Of a stretch of 64,000 nucleotides of DNA, positions 50,691 to 58,385 are shown piece by piece (position 1 is the first letter of the stretch; each line of letters starts with the position of its first letter). The notes beneath the pieces were generated by a model. The model saw nothing but the letters and a program-made list of their open reading frames with translations, was not told where the DNA came from and ran no database searches. The stretch lies in contig JAITMP010000022.1 of NCBI GenBank assembly GCA_031277315.1, positions 1 to 64,000 on the forward strand. Reading direction: 5' to 3'. Both the position numbers and the translations under genes were made by a program. This stretch comes from Zoogloeaceae bacterium. GTDB lineage: Bacteria > Pseudomonadota > Gammaproteobacteria > Burkholderiales > Rhodocyclaceae.

Positions 50691-52304
50691 CTATCTGGGC
50701 AGCAGATCCGGAATGCCGCGATGATAAGCCGGCATGATCTGCTCTTCGTAGTTGCTACCCATCATCTTGTCCACGCACATCACCGCCGACAGCGCGGCGC
50801 CATCGACGCCACCGCCCCAAAGGCGGCGGCCATATTGATCCCCCGCAAAGTACAGATCCTCGACGTGCGGCGACTTGACATCCGGTCGATCTTCGCCGAC
50901 CGGACGCCACAGCCCATAGGCTTCCGGGCTCGGCGTCCACAGGCAGAACTCGAAATCCTTGTTCCAACTCGGGAAAGTACGTTTGGCCCAGTCTTCGCAC
51001 AGTTGTATTACGCGATTGACGCGGTCCGGATTGCGCATTTCCTCGTCGGTAAGCGCCGTTGAGAAGAGATATTCACGCTTTCCGGCCGGGCCGCGTTTGG
51101 CGGTGCCGTCACCCCAAGCGGTAAAGTCGGCCATTACCATGTCGACGACACCGATGAAGCCCTCATCGGGCGAAGTGATTCCCGGCATATAAACGAAACT
51201 GCCCTCTTCGATTCCGGCATCCGGGAACTGTGGACGCTTCATGCCGTACCAGCCGGTCAATAGTCCGGCGCCCCAGAACTTCTTCTCCAGCAGATCGACA
51301 TACTCCTTGGGGAAATTCTGGCGCGGCAGGACACGGAAGATATATTTCGGGGGAATTGTGCAGATTACGTTGTTGGCGAAAATGGTGCGCTCGGTTTCGT
51401 AATCGTTATCCTCCCCCTTGATACGCACACCAATGGCGCGACCATTTTCGATCAGCACCTCCTTCACCGGAGTATTGCGCCAGACTTCGCCGCCATGAGC
51501 CAGCACGACGGTTTCGAATTGCTGGGGAATGGCGATGCAGCCCGGTTCGTCTGCTGTGGCCACCGAGCCGCTGATCAGATTCATCTTGATCTGGCCAGCA
51601 ATCGCCATGTAGCCGAGGAAGTCACCGGTGGGCGTCATTGCAGGCTCTGCTTGAGCTGTCTGTGAGGCTGCCAACACCTTGATGTAAGCGTAGGCCTCGG
51701 GATGCATATTGCGTTGCTCCAGCCATGTTTGCAGCGGCGTGTGCATCAGGCGCGCCATATCTTCGAAGGAGGAGGTCGCCATCTGGCCAAGCTGCTGCAT
51801 GGTGGCGGCGAAACCTTCCTCGCTCATCCACTGGTAAGGTTGGCCTTTCTGCACTTGAAATTGTTTTGTCGGCTGACCTTCGCCCTGCCATTTGACAAAA
51901 CCAAGTCCCTTGTTCAGCGGCAGATTGTGGCTGACGCCGAGATGCTTCATGAGGAAATCGACACGCCCCTTATTCCCCCAGAACAAACCGTGGCCTCCGG
52001 CTTCGAAGGTGCGGCCATCGAGAAGGCCGTCTTCGAAAATTTGCTCAATCGGGGGTTCGCATTTGCCCAGATAGCAGTGGGCATAGGCCAGTGACTTGCG
52101 GAAGGTCTTGGCATCCATCTCCACGCCGTCGGCGATAACGTGTTTTCCCTTGCCAACATAGGACAGGGCGCGTCCACCGATGAAAGGGGCGCGCTCAAGT
52201 ACGAGTACACGTTTGCCGTGATCCTTGGCCAGCAAAGCAGCGGTAGCCAAGCCCGCAACTCCTGCGCCGATAACGATTGTGTCGAATTTTTGCCCAGCTG
52301 ACAT
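50691..52304 (-). CDS. Phytoene desaturase-like FAD oxidoreductase
   Basis: 537 residues from ATG 52304, with AGGAGG seven bases upstream; the longer frame to 52382 runs through the candidate operator. Amine-oxidase/CrtI-type dinucleotide fold: TIVIGAGVAGLATAALLAKD near residues 10-29, VLERAPFIGGRALSY, FANNVICTIPPKYIF and the C-terminal FAD motif DLYFAGDQYGRRLWGGGVDGA. First gene of the operon, so its reaction may be the entry step, for example flavin-dependent desaturation or isomerisation of a terpenoid or cyclic substrate. CtmAB limonene dehydrogenase of Castellaniella is a related idea. No membrane helices are evident. Confidence 0.82.
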   Translation of the reverse strand: MSAGQKFDTIVIGAGVAGLATAALLAKDHGKRVLVLERAPFIGGRALSYVGKGKHVIADGVEMDAKTFRKSLAYAHCYLGKCEPPIEQIFEDGLLDGRTFEAGGHGLFWGNKGRVDFLMKHLGVSHNLPLNKGLGFVKWQGEGQPTKQFQVQKGQPYQWMSEEGFAATMQQLGQMATSSFEDMARLMHTPLQTWLEQRNMHPEAYAYIKVLAASQTAQAEPAMTPTGDFLGYMAIAGQIKMNLISGSVATADEPGCIAIPQQFETVVLAHGGEVWRNTPVKEVLIENGRAIGVRIKGEDNDYETERTIFANNVICTIPPKYIFRVLPRQNFPKEYVDLLEKKFWGAGLLTGWYGMKRPQFPDAGIEEGSFVYMPGITSPDEGFIGVVDMVMADFTAWGDGTAKRGPAGKREYLFSTALTDEEMRNPDRVNRVIQLCEDWAKRTFPSWNKDFEFCLWTPSPEAYGLWRPVGEDRPDVKSPHVEDLYFAGDQYGRRLWGGGVDGAALSAVMCVDKMMGSNYEEQIMPAYHRGIPDLLPR

Positions 52305-52793
52305 CTGGTTTCCTCCTTTTAAATAACGACTATCCAAACTATTAAGTTGCGTTACGATAGCATCTATGCTGGTGTTATGCAAGCCACTATTTGCTATTTG
52401 GAACTGAAGCGGATCGGCTTGAGCGCCAAGCCAATCACGTGAATCTAACTAGCTGTAAAACATTAAGAAAATAGCAGGAGAGGCTGCTTGAATCCTTTGT
52501 TCTGGAAGTCACAGCCAGATCAGCGGCAGATATTCCGGGAGCACAAGCCAACCGTCTGCCGCAGCAAGTAACGCGCGAGTAGAAACGGGAAGCATGGTTG
52601 CTTTCCATGCTGAAAGGCGCGGAAGAAGCGGCGGGGTGGATATTGGCGAAAATTGCGGCGATTCGCGCCTTGGCGCAGCGGCACCCGTATTAATCCTGCC
52701 CCTGTCCGCTCCCTGCTGTCCCCTGCCGGCCTCAGCCGGATTCTGCTACGCTAAATACTTCATTCACTCCCGCGCTTCGACGCCTGACATATC
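52305..52793. other. Intergenic region upstream of the catabolic operon
   Basis: About 490 bases between the divergent oxidoreductase (minus) and GST (plus) genes. It holds the two candidate operators at 52347-52382, a GGCTTG-AGCGC-CAAGCC hairpin near 52418-52434 and a GCATGG ... CCATGC inverted repeat near 52591-52610. A short open frame at 52594-52797 has no protein-like features. I recognise nothing else. Confidence 0.5.
52347..52382. promoter_or_regulatory. Two candidate operators upstream of the catabolic operon
   Basis: TTGCGTTACGATA (52347-52359) keeps the left arm and TGGTGTTATGCAA (52370-52382) the right arm of the TTGCRTTAYGCAA motif seen at 34.9-37.0 kb. They begin 43 bases upstream of the oxidoreductase ATG, near where a promoter would lie, and their starts are 23 bases apart. 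Confidence 0.45.
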
Positions 52794-53408
52794 ATGACGC
52801 TCAAACTCTATTACGCTCCCGGTTCCTGCTCGCTGTCGCCGCATATCGCGCTCGAAGAAGCGGGGCTGTCTTACACGACGATACTCGCCAACCTGCAGAC
52901 GCATACGCTGGCGGACGGCGCGGATTTCCGCGCCATCAATCCGCTCGGTTACGTGCCGGTGCTGGAACTGGCCGACGGCAGCCGTCTGCGCGAAGGCATG
53001 GTCATCGTGCAATACATCGCCGATCAGGCGCCGCAAAAGAACCTCGCGCCCGCCAACGGCACAATGGCGCGTTACCGGCTGCAAGAATGGCTGGCGCTCA
53101 TCGGCACCGAAGTGCACAAGGGCTTCGGGCCGATGTTCAATCCGGCCACGCCCGACGCGTACAAAACCATCGCCAGGAAAAACCTCTTCGCGCGCTTGAA
53201 GTGGATCGACGGCGAACTCAAGGACAAGCCCTATCTGACGGGCGAGCATTTCACTGTCGCCGATGCTTATTTCTTCACCACCACCAACTGGGCCGAGCCG
53301 GTCGGCCTGGACATCTCGGCACTCGCCAACATCAACGCTTTCCGTGGCCGCGTCGCCGCCCGCCCGGCGGTGCAGGCGGTGATGAAAGCGGAAGGGCTGC
53401 TCAAATAA
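52794..53408 (+). CDS. Beta-class glutathione S-transferase
   Basis: 204 residues. The N-terminal thioredoxin fold has LYYAPGSCSLSPHIALEEAG with the beta-class catalytic Cys12, NPLGYVPVLELADG with the cis-Pro, and EGMVIVQYIAD. The C-terminal helical domain has RLKWIDGELKDKPYLTGEHFTVADAY, with the N-capping box and hydrophobic staple. It conjugates or reduces with glutathione and may detoxify electrophiles. It is transcribed away from the catabolic operon and its regulation is probably separate. Ordinary length. Confidence 0.92.
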   Translation: MTLKLYYAPGSCSLSPHIALEEAGLSYTTILANLQTHTLADGADFRAINPLGYVPVLELADGSRLREGMVIVQYIADQAPQKNLAPANGTMARYRLQEWLALIGTEVHKGFGPMFNPATPDAYKTIARKNLFARLKWIDGELKDKPYLTGEHFTVADAYFFTTTNWAEPVGLDISALANINAFRGRVAARPAVQAVMKAEGLLK

Positions 53409-53424
53409 ATGACCCCTTGTTGAG

Positions 53425-54543
53425 ATGAACAGCCCGTCCCCGCGTCCGTTTCGTTCGCTGTATGCCATCTTGGTATCGTGCGTGATGTGTCTGGCGAGCT
53501 GTTCATCGGTCAACCCGTATTACGACCCCGCGCAGCCGCACCACACGCAAAAGGGATTCCGCAACCTGAACGCCGGCTTCACTCCCGGCACGCTGGACAT
53601 GCTGCGCTGGCGGTACGAGCGCTGGAGCGAGAACCTGCCGCCGCCGCCGCGCGAGCCTGTCGTCGGCGTGCCGGGCGACGTTCCGTTCCTGCATGAAACA
53701 TCGAATGCCATCCGCATGACATGGATCGGGCATTCGACGCTGCTGATGCAGATCGGCGATTTCAACCTGCTGACCGACCCGATGTTCTCCGACCGGGCTT
53801 CACCGATCTCTTTCATGGGCGGACACCGCCGCCTGCAACCGCCGGGCGTGGCGCTGGCCGATCTGCCGCGCATCGACGTCGTGGTGATTTCGCACAATCA
53901 CTACGACCATCTCGATCTGGCTTCGGTGCGCGCCCTGGCGGCGCAAAAGGGCGGCCCGCCGGTGTTCGCCGTGCCGCTCGGCGTCGAACTTTGGTTCCGC
54001 GACAACGTTTCGCCGTCGCTCGATCTGCGGGCGCTCGACTGGTGGCAGCAGACGGTGGTCAAGGATGTCGCGCTGACGCTGACGCCGGCGCAGCACTGGA
54101 GCCAGCGCACGTTGTTCGACCGCAACGAAACGCTGTGGGGCGGCTGGGCGGTGCGCGCGCGCAACCCGGATTTCAATTTTCTGTTCGGCGGCGACAGCGG
54201 CTATTGGGATGGCTTCCGCGCCACAGGCGAGCGGCTCGGCCCCTTCGATCTGGCGGCGCTGCCGATTGGCGCTTATCTGCCGCGCTGGTTCATGCGCTAC
54301 GCGCACATGGACCCGACCGAGGCCGTGCGCTCGCGGGACGATCTGAAAGCCAAAGCGGCGATGGGCGTTCACTGGGGCACATTCACGCTGACCGACGAAG
54401 CGCCGGATCAGCCGCCGCGTGATCTGGCCAAGGCGCGCACCGAGGCGGGCCTCGGCGAGGCGGATTTCTTCGTTATGCGACACGGCGAAACGCGAATATT
54501 GCAAAATGGTCAGTGGACTATTCATCGTCCGGCCGCGCGCTGA
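53425..54543 (+). CDS. MBL-fold lipoprotein hydrolase (NAPE-PLD-like)
   Basis: 372 residues. N-terminal signal with a CLASC lipobox (Cys near 26) suggests a lipoprotein. The metallo-beta-lactamase domain from about 95 has WIGHSTLLMQ, LLTDPMFSDRASP, VISHNHYDHLD (HxHxDH), LTPAQHWSQR, FGGDSGYWDGF and AMGVHWGTF. This set matches the NAPE-hydrolysing phospholipase D branch and UlaG-like proteins; the substrate in bacteria is unproven, likely a phospholipid or phosphodiester in the envelope. It starts 16 bases after the GST gene. Confidence 0.87.
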   Translation: MNSPSPRPFRSLYAILVSCVMCLASCSSVNPYYDPAQPHHTQKGFRNLNAGFTPGTLDMLRWRYERWSENLPPPPREPVVGVPGDVPFLHETSNAIRMTWIGHSTLLMQIGDFNLLTDPMFSDRASPISFMGGHRRLQPPGVALADLPRIDVVVISHNHYDHLDLASVRALAAQKGGPPVFAVPLGVELWFRDNVSPSLDLRALDWWQQTVVKDVALTLTPAQHWSQRTLFDRNETLWGGWAVRARNPDFNFLFGGDSGYWDGFRATGERLGPFDLAALPIGAYLPRWFMRYAHMDPTEAVRSRDDLKAKAAMGVHWGTFTLTDEAPDQPPRDLAKARTEAGLGEADFFVMRHGETRILQNGQWTIHRPAAR

Positions 54544-54601
54544 ACAGAATCGTTTGAGCGGAATCGTTTATCGAATTACGAACACTATGTGGAGAATTGA
54601 A

Positions 54602-55447
54602 ATGAGCAAATCACTCACCGCGCTGCTTGTCGCGCTGTTCGCCTCCGCGCTGCTTGCCGGTTGCGCCACCACCCAAACCACGAATGCCGGCGTCGTCGGC
54701 GTCGACCGCAAGCAATATGTCGGCCTTGTTTCCGAGGAAGAAGCCGAGAAGCAATCCGCGCTCGCCTACCAGCAGACCCTGCAGGAAGCCGAAGCCAAAA
54801 AGCTGCTCAATCAGGACAGCGCGGAAACCCGCCGCGTGCGCCAAATCGCCAACAAGCTGATCGCCCAGGTCGGCGTGTTCCGCGAAGACGCGCTGAAGTG
54901 GGATTGGCAAGTCAACGTCATGGAGAGCAAGGAAGTCAATGCCTATTGCATGGCGGGCGGCAAGATCATGGTGTACACCGGCCTGCTCGACCAGATCAAG
55001 CCGACCGACGACGAACTCGCGGCGGTGATGGGTCACGAAATCTCGCACGCGCTGCGCGAGCACGTGCGCGAGCAAATGTCACGCGCCAAGGTGCAGCAAT
55101 ATGGTTTGCTCGGCCTCGCGGCAGTCATTGGCATCTCGACCGGAAGCAGCGACAACGCGGTCAATACCATCGCGCTCGGCGGATCGCTCGCCGCCGTCGC
55201 GCTGACCCTGCCCAACAGCCGCACCGCCGAGCAGGAAGCCGACGATCTCGGCCTCGAACTCATGGCCCGCGCCGGCTACAACCCGAACGCCGCCGTCACG
55301 CTATGGGAAAAAATGGGCGCGCAAGGCGGCGCGAAACCGCCCGAATTCCTCAGTACCCACCCCTCCGACCAGTCGCGCATCGACGACATCAAAACGCTCA
55401 TCCCCAAGGTGATGCCGCTGTACGAGCAGGCCAAGAGAGGCAAGTAA
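54602..55447 (+). CDS. M48-family metalloprotease lipoprotein (LoiP/YcaL-like)
   Basis: 281 residues from ATG 54602, with GGAG about eight bases upstream; the frame is open to 54419 but overlaps the preceding gene. Signal peptide ends LLAGC (Cys20). Peptidase M48 domain with NAYCMAGGKIMVYTGLLD, AVMGHEISHALREH (HExxH) and the third ligand in RTAEQEADDLGLELMARAG. It ends with the usual THPSDQSRIDDIK segment. LoiP/BepA-type proteases degrade misassembled outer-membrane proteins. Probably an envelope quality-control enzyme. Confidence 0.9.
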   Translation: MSKSLTALLVALFASALLAGCATTQTTNAGVVGVDRKQYVGLVSEEEAEKQSALAYQQTLQEAEAKKLLNQDSAETRRVRQIANKLIAQVGVFREDALKWDWQVNVMESKEVNAYCMAGGKIMVYTGLLDQIKPTDDELAAVMGHEISHALREHVREQMSRAKVQQYGLLGLAAVIGISTGSSDNAVNTIALGGSLAAVALTLPNSRTAEQEADDLGLELMARAGYNPNAAVTLWEKMGAQGGAKPPEFLSTHPSDQSRIDDIKTLIPKVMPLYEQAKRGK

Positions 55448-55461
55448 CACTGCCCGCGACC

Positions 55462-56148
55462 ATGTCCAACCCTCAACAGACGCTGGACGCGGATGGCTAT
55501 GCGCTGGCGCCGGATGTGTTATCCGCCGCCGAGTGCGCGGCGGTGATTGAACACACGGCCCGCGCGCAAACCCTTTCCGGCAACTCACGCAGCTTGCTGT
55601 CGCAGGCATGGTGCGCCGCCTTGGCGCGCCGGTTGCGCCAGCATCCGGTACTCGCGAAATTGATGCCGCAAACGCACGTTGCCGTGCAGTGCACTTATTT
55701 CGAGAAATCGCCCGCCCGCAACTGGCTGGTTTCCATTCATCAAGACCCGAGTATTCCGGTGGCCGAACAGGTGGAACATCCGGCGCTGCGCGGCGCCTCG
55801 ATCAAGGAAGGAACGGTCTTCGTGCAGCCGCCTGCGGAAGTTCTGGCCCAACTGCTGGCCTTGCGCCTGCATCTGGACCCCTGTTCAGCGCAGGACGGCG
55901 CGCTGCGCGTCTGGCCCGGCACGCATCGCATGGGCCGCCTTACCGCGCAGGAAGCTGCCGCGCAACGCGCCCATCATGCCGAAGTGATCTGTGAAACCGC
56001 GCCCGGCGCGGTACTGGCAATGCGCCCGCTGCTGCTGCATGCCTCGTCAAAAGCGGATGACAGCAGCACGAGCCGCCGCCGTGTGCTGCATTTCCTGTTC
56101 GGGCCGCCCGCGCTGCCTTATGGCTTGCACTGGCAGATTGCGGTGTGA
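55462..56148 (+). CDS. Phytanoyl-CoA dioxygenase-family protein
   Basis: 228 residues, ATG 55462, 14 bases after the protease gene. Double-stranded beta-helix of the PhyH family, an Fe(II)/2-oxoglutarate oxygenase: VAVQCTYFEKSPARNWLVSI, HQDPSI (HxD metal pair), LRLHLDPCSAQDGALRVWPGTH, and LLLHASSKA with a later Arg for 2-oxoglutarate. All metal ligands appear present. It hydroxylates an unknown small molecule or lipid. The reading frame also continues upstream through the protease gene, which is a GC-rich artefact. Confidence 0.82.
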   Translation: MSNPQQTLDADGYALAPDVLSAAECAAVIEHTARAQTLSGNSRSLLSQAWCAALARRLRQHPVLAKLMPQTHVAVQCTYFEKSPARNWLVSIHQDPSIPVAEQVEHPALRGASIKEGTVFVQPPAEVLAQLLALRLHLDPCSAQDGALRVWPGTHRMGRLTAQEAAAQRAHHAEVICETAPGAVLAMRPLLLHASSKADDSSTSRRRVLHFLFGPPALPYGLHWQIAV

Positions 56149-56343
56149 TCGAGTGCGCTTAATGCGCACAGCCCGACGCGACGTTGTGATAGCCAATACA
56201 CCATGAACGTCAAGCAAGCTCTGCAGATGCTGCTGGCTACGGATGGATCACGCCGCAGAGTTCCCCGTTGTTCTTGCGACTACCGTTAATATTCGACGGT
56301 TTGACAAAGCCTGGAGATTTTTAGGATTGATGCATGAAAAAAG

Positions 56344-56371
56344 AAACCCGGTCCAAGCCGGGTTTTTATTT
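56344..56371. terminator. Bidirectional intrinsic terminator
   Basis: AAACCCGG (56344-56351), loop TCCAAG, CCGGGTTT (56358-56365), followed by TTATTT. On the opposite strand the hairpin is followed by a T-rich run as well (complement of GAAAAAAG). It lies between convergent genes ending at 56148 and 56385. Confidence 0.85.
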
Positions 56372-56384
56372 CATGGGTACTTGA

Positions 56385-56774
56385 TTATTTACTTCCCTTG
56401 GCCAGTGACAAGGGGATGTTGGGTGCTTTGGGGTTCACTGTAACCTTGAGCCTGGCCGGTTCGATCACCAAGTCCATGTCCTCCATCGGTATTGCCCCCA
56501 TCAGCACTTGATCTCCAAAGACGAGCGCTCCTGTTACGCAATGCCGGTTCAGCATTTCTATTCTGACGGGTGATACATACCGTACTTGCCTCGATTGCCC
56601 GTCCGCCAGTATGACTTCTCTCATTTCCAGTGTTTTGAGCTGTAATTGCAATGCCACATGCTCAGGGATGCACAAATGCAACGCGTCAGTGTCTATCAAT
56701 GCGTTTGCGTTGATTTCTTCCAGATCAGTTCTTGCGTCGTTGGCAAGCCTGATATCCGCGTAAACGATGCCCAT
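56385..56774 (-). CDS. Retropepsin-like clan AA protein with altered DTG motif
   Basis: 129 residues from ATG 56774, preceded by AGGAAAGGA; the upstream frame to 56870 is not needed. The fold resembles bacterial single-domain aspartic proteases: DIRLANDARTDLEEINANALIDTDALHLCIPEHVA, where most relatives read L-V-D-T-G-A. Here the sequence is IDTDAL, Gly changed to Asp. Then REVILADGQSRQVRYV and FGDQVLMGAIPMEDMDLVI (the conserved flap and LG-x-x-x-L-E-x-M-D-L segment). The catalytic Asp remains, but the Gly change may alter activity. Function unknown; such genes are often carried on mobile or stress islands. Confidence 0.72.
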   Translation of the reverse strand: MGIVYADIRLANDARTDLEEINANALIDTDALHLCIPEHVALQLQLKTLEMREVILADGQSRQVRYVSPVRIEMLNRHCVTGALVFGDQVLMGAIPMEDMDLVIEPARLKVTVNPKAPNIPLSLAKGSK

Positions 56775-57013
56775 GATTTTTCCTTTCCTGATTTCTGGTA
56801 ATTTTAGCTTAGTTTTGTGGAGGGTATTTGAGCATAGCCCGGCTGGACAATGTTCACCGATTGCAAACATGATAACCGGTAAGCGCGAAAAGGAACTCCC
56901 TCTTCCGATTCATCTTTTTGGAGCAAAAAATTGCTCCGTTCCGATCAACCCGGAGGTTTTCCCCGCCGCCTATCGCCATACTGAAGGCGCCAATCACTGA
57001 AAGGAGCCGTGTC

Positions 57014-57880
57014 ATGAACATCCTGCTCACCGGCGCGAGCGGTTTCGTCGGCGGCAATGTCGCGGCGGCGCTGGTTCGCGCCGGGCATCGCGTCAGGCCG
57101 ATTTCGCGCCGCGATGGCGTCGATGTGAGCCGGATGCTGGCGCCCGCCGATTGGCTCGCGCATCTGGAAGGCGTCGATGCGGTGGTGAACTGCATCGGCA
57201 TCATCGGCGAAACGCGCTTGCAATGCTTCGCAACCTTGCACACGCAAGCGCCCATCGCGCTGTTCGATGCCTGCGTTCGCGCCGGCGTGCGCCGCGTGGT
57301 GCAGATTTCGGCGCTGGGTACAGATGAGACGGCGTTTTCCGCCTACCACTTGAGCAAGCGCGCGGCGGACGATCACCTGCGCGCGCTCGATCTGGACTGG
57401 TTCGTGCTGCGCCCTTCGCTGATTTACGGTTTGGGCGGAAGCAGCGCGGCACTGTTTCTGCGGCTGGCGCGTTTGCCGCTGATTCCCGTGGCGGGCGATG
57501 GCGGGCAGCGCGTGCAGCCGGTGCACATCAGTGACGTGGTGGCCGCCGTGCTGCAAAGCCTGACGGCAACGGAAACACGGCAAACGCTGGATGTGGCCGG
57601 CGCGGAAATCTTCACGTTCGCCGAATGGCTGCAACGGGTGCGCGAGGCGCAAGGCTTGCCGTGCGCGCCTTTGCTGCGCGTGCCGTTCGCTGCGGCGCTG
57701 GCCTTGTCGCATCTGGGCCGCAGCTTCAGCCCCATGCTGTCGCCGGACAATCTGCGCATGCTCGCCGCCGGTTATCACGCGGACGCGCAAGCGTTGACGC
57801 GCTTTCTTGGCCGTCCGCCGCTGCCGTTCGCTCCGGGCCTGTTGTTTGCCGACGCGCTTGCCGCCGGAGAACGGCCATGA
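57014..57880 (+). CDS. NAD(P)-binding atypical SDR (NmrA/NDUFA9-like)
   Basis: 288 residues from ATG 57014, with AAGGAG right upstream. Rossmann motif ILLTGASGFVGGNVAAALV near the N-terminus, GVDAVVNCIGIIGE, VQISALGTD, YHLSKRAADDHLRALDLDWFVLRPSLIYG (an YxxxK-type pair), QPVHISDVVAAVL. Similar proteins are annotated as complex I NDUFA9 family or nucleoside-diphosphate-sugar epimerases; quinone or lipid-linked roles are suspected. Its TGA overlaps the next ATG (ATGA, 57877-57880), so the pair is coupled. Confidence 0.85.
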   Translation: MNILLTGASGFVGGNVAAALVRAGHRVRPISRRDGVDVSRMLAPADWLAHLEGVDAVVNCIGIIGETRLQCFATLHTQAPIALFDACVRAGVRRVVQISALGTDETAFSAYHLSKRAADDHLRALDLDWFVLRPSLIYGLGGSSAALFLRLARLPLIPVAGDGGQRVQPVHISDVVAAVLQSLTATETRQTLDVAGAEIFTFAEWLQRVREAQGLPCAPLLRVPFAAALALSHLGRSFSPMLSPDNLRMLAAGYHADAQALTRFLGRPPLPFAPGLLFADALAAGERP

Positions 57881-58365
57881 CGTATCTCACGCTCAAAACG
57901 CTGCACATTCTCAGCATGGTGCTGCTGTTCGGCGCGGGGCTGGGCAGCGCCTTCTACAAATGGATGGCGGACAGGCAGGGCAAGGATAGTGATAGCGGCA
58001 ATGTCGCGCACATCGCCGCAACCAATCGGCATGTCGTTCTCGCCGACTGGCTGTTCACCGCGCCGACGGTGATCTTTCAACCGATCAGCGGCGTGTGGCT
58101 GGCGGCGCTGGCAGGCTGGCCGCTGACGACGCCGTGGATCGCGCTCAGTCTCGGTCTTTATGCCGTCGCGGGCGCGTGCTGGCTGCCGGTGGTATGGCTG
58201 CAAATCCGCATGAAAAATTTATCCGCCGACGCCGCAAGTCGGAACATGCCCTTGCCGCCCGCCTATTGGCGCATGGCGCGGCTGTGGTTCTGGCTGGGCG
58301 TGCCCGCGTTCGCGGCGATGCTGCTGGTGGTGGCCCTGATGGTGTTCAAATACGCGGGCGCTTGA
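57877..58365 (+). CDS. DUF2269-family four-helix membrane protein
   Basis: 162 residues with four hydrophobic helices near 5-25, 55-75, 85-108 and 135-158. Typical family start (TLKTLHILSMVLLFGAGLGSAFYKW) and a conserved histidine near the first helix. In this family the partner is often the NAD-binding protein encoded upstream, as seen here by the ATGA overlap. A role in electron transfer or membrane redox is suspected for the family but not shown. Confidence 0.8.
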   Translation: MTYLTLKTLHILSMVLLFGAGLGSAFYKWMADRQGKDSDSGNVAHIAATNRHVVLADWLFTAPTVIFQPISGVWLAALAGWPLTTPWIALSLGLYAVAGACWLPVVWLQIRMKNLSADAASRNMPLPPAYWRMARLWFWLGVPAFAAMLLVVALMVFKYAGA

Positions 58366-58385
58366 GTGCGTGCTTGGGCACGCGC

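Noticed and set aside
52594-52797. Short plus-strand frame before the GST gene
   Set aside because: No ribosome site, overlaps the GST start and shows no conserved pattern.
54661-55461. Upstream extension of the PhyH-like frame through the M48 protease gene
   Set aside because: The protease frame has complete motifs; the extension is Arg/Gly/Pro-rich shadow sequence.
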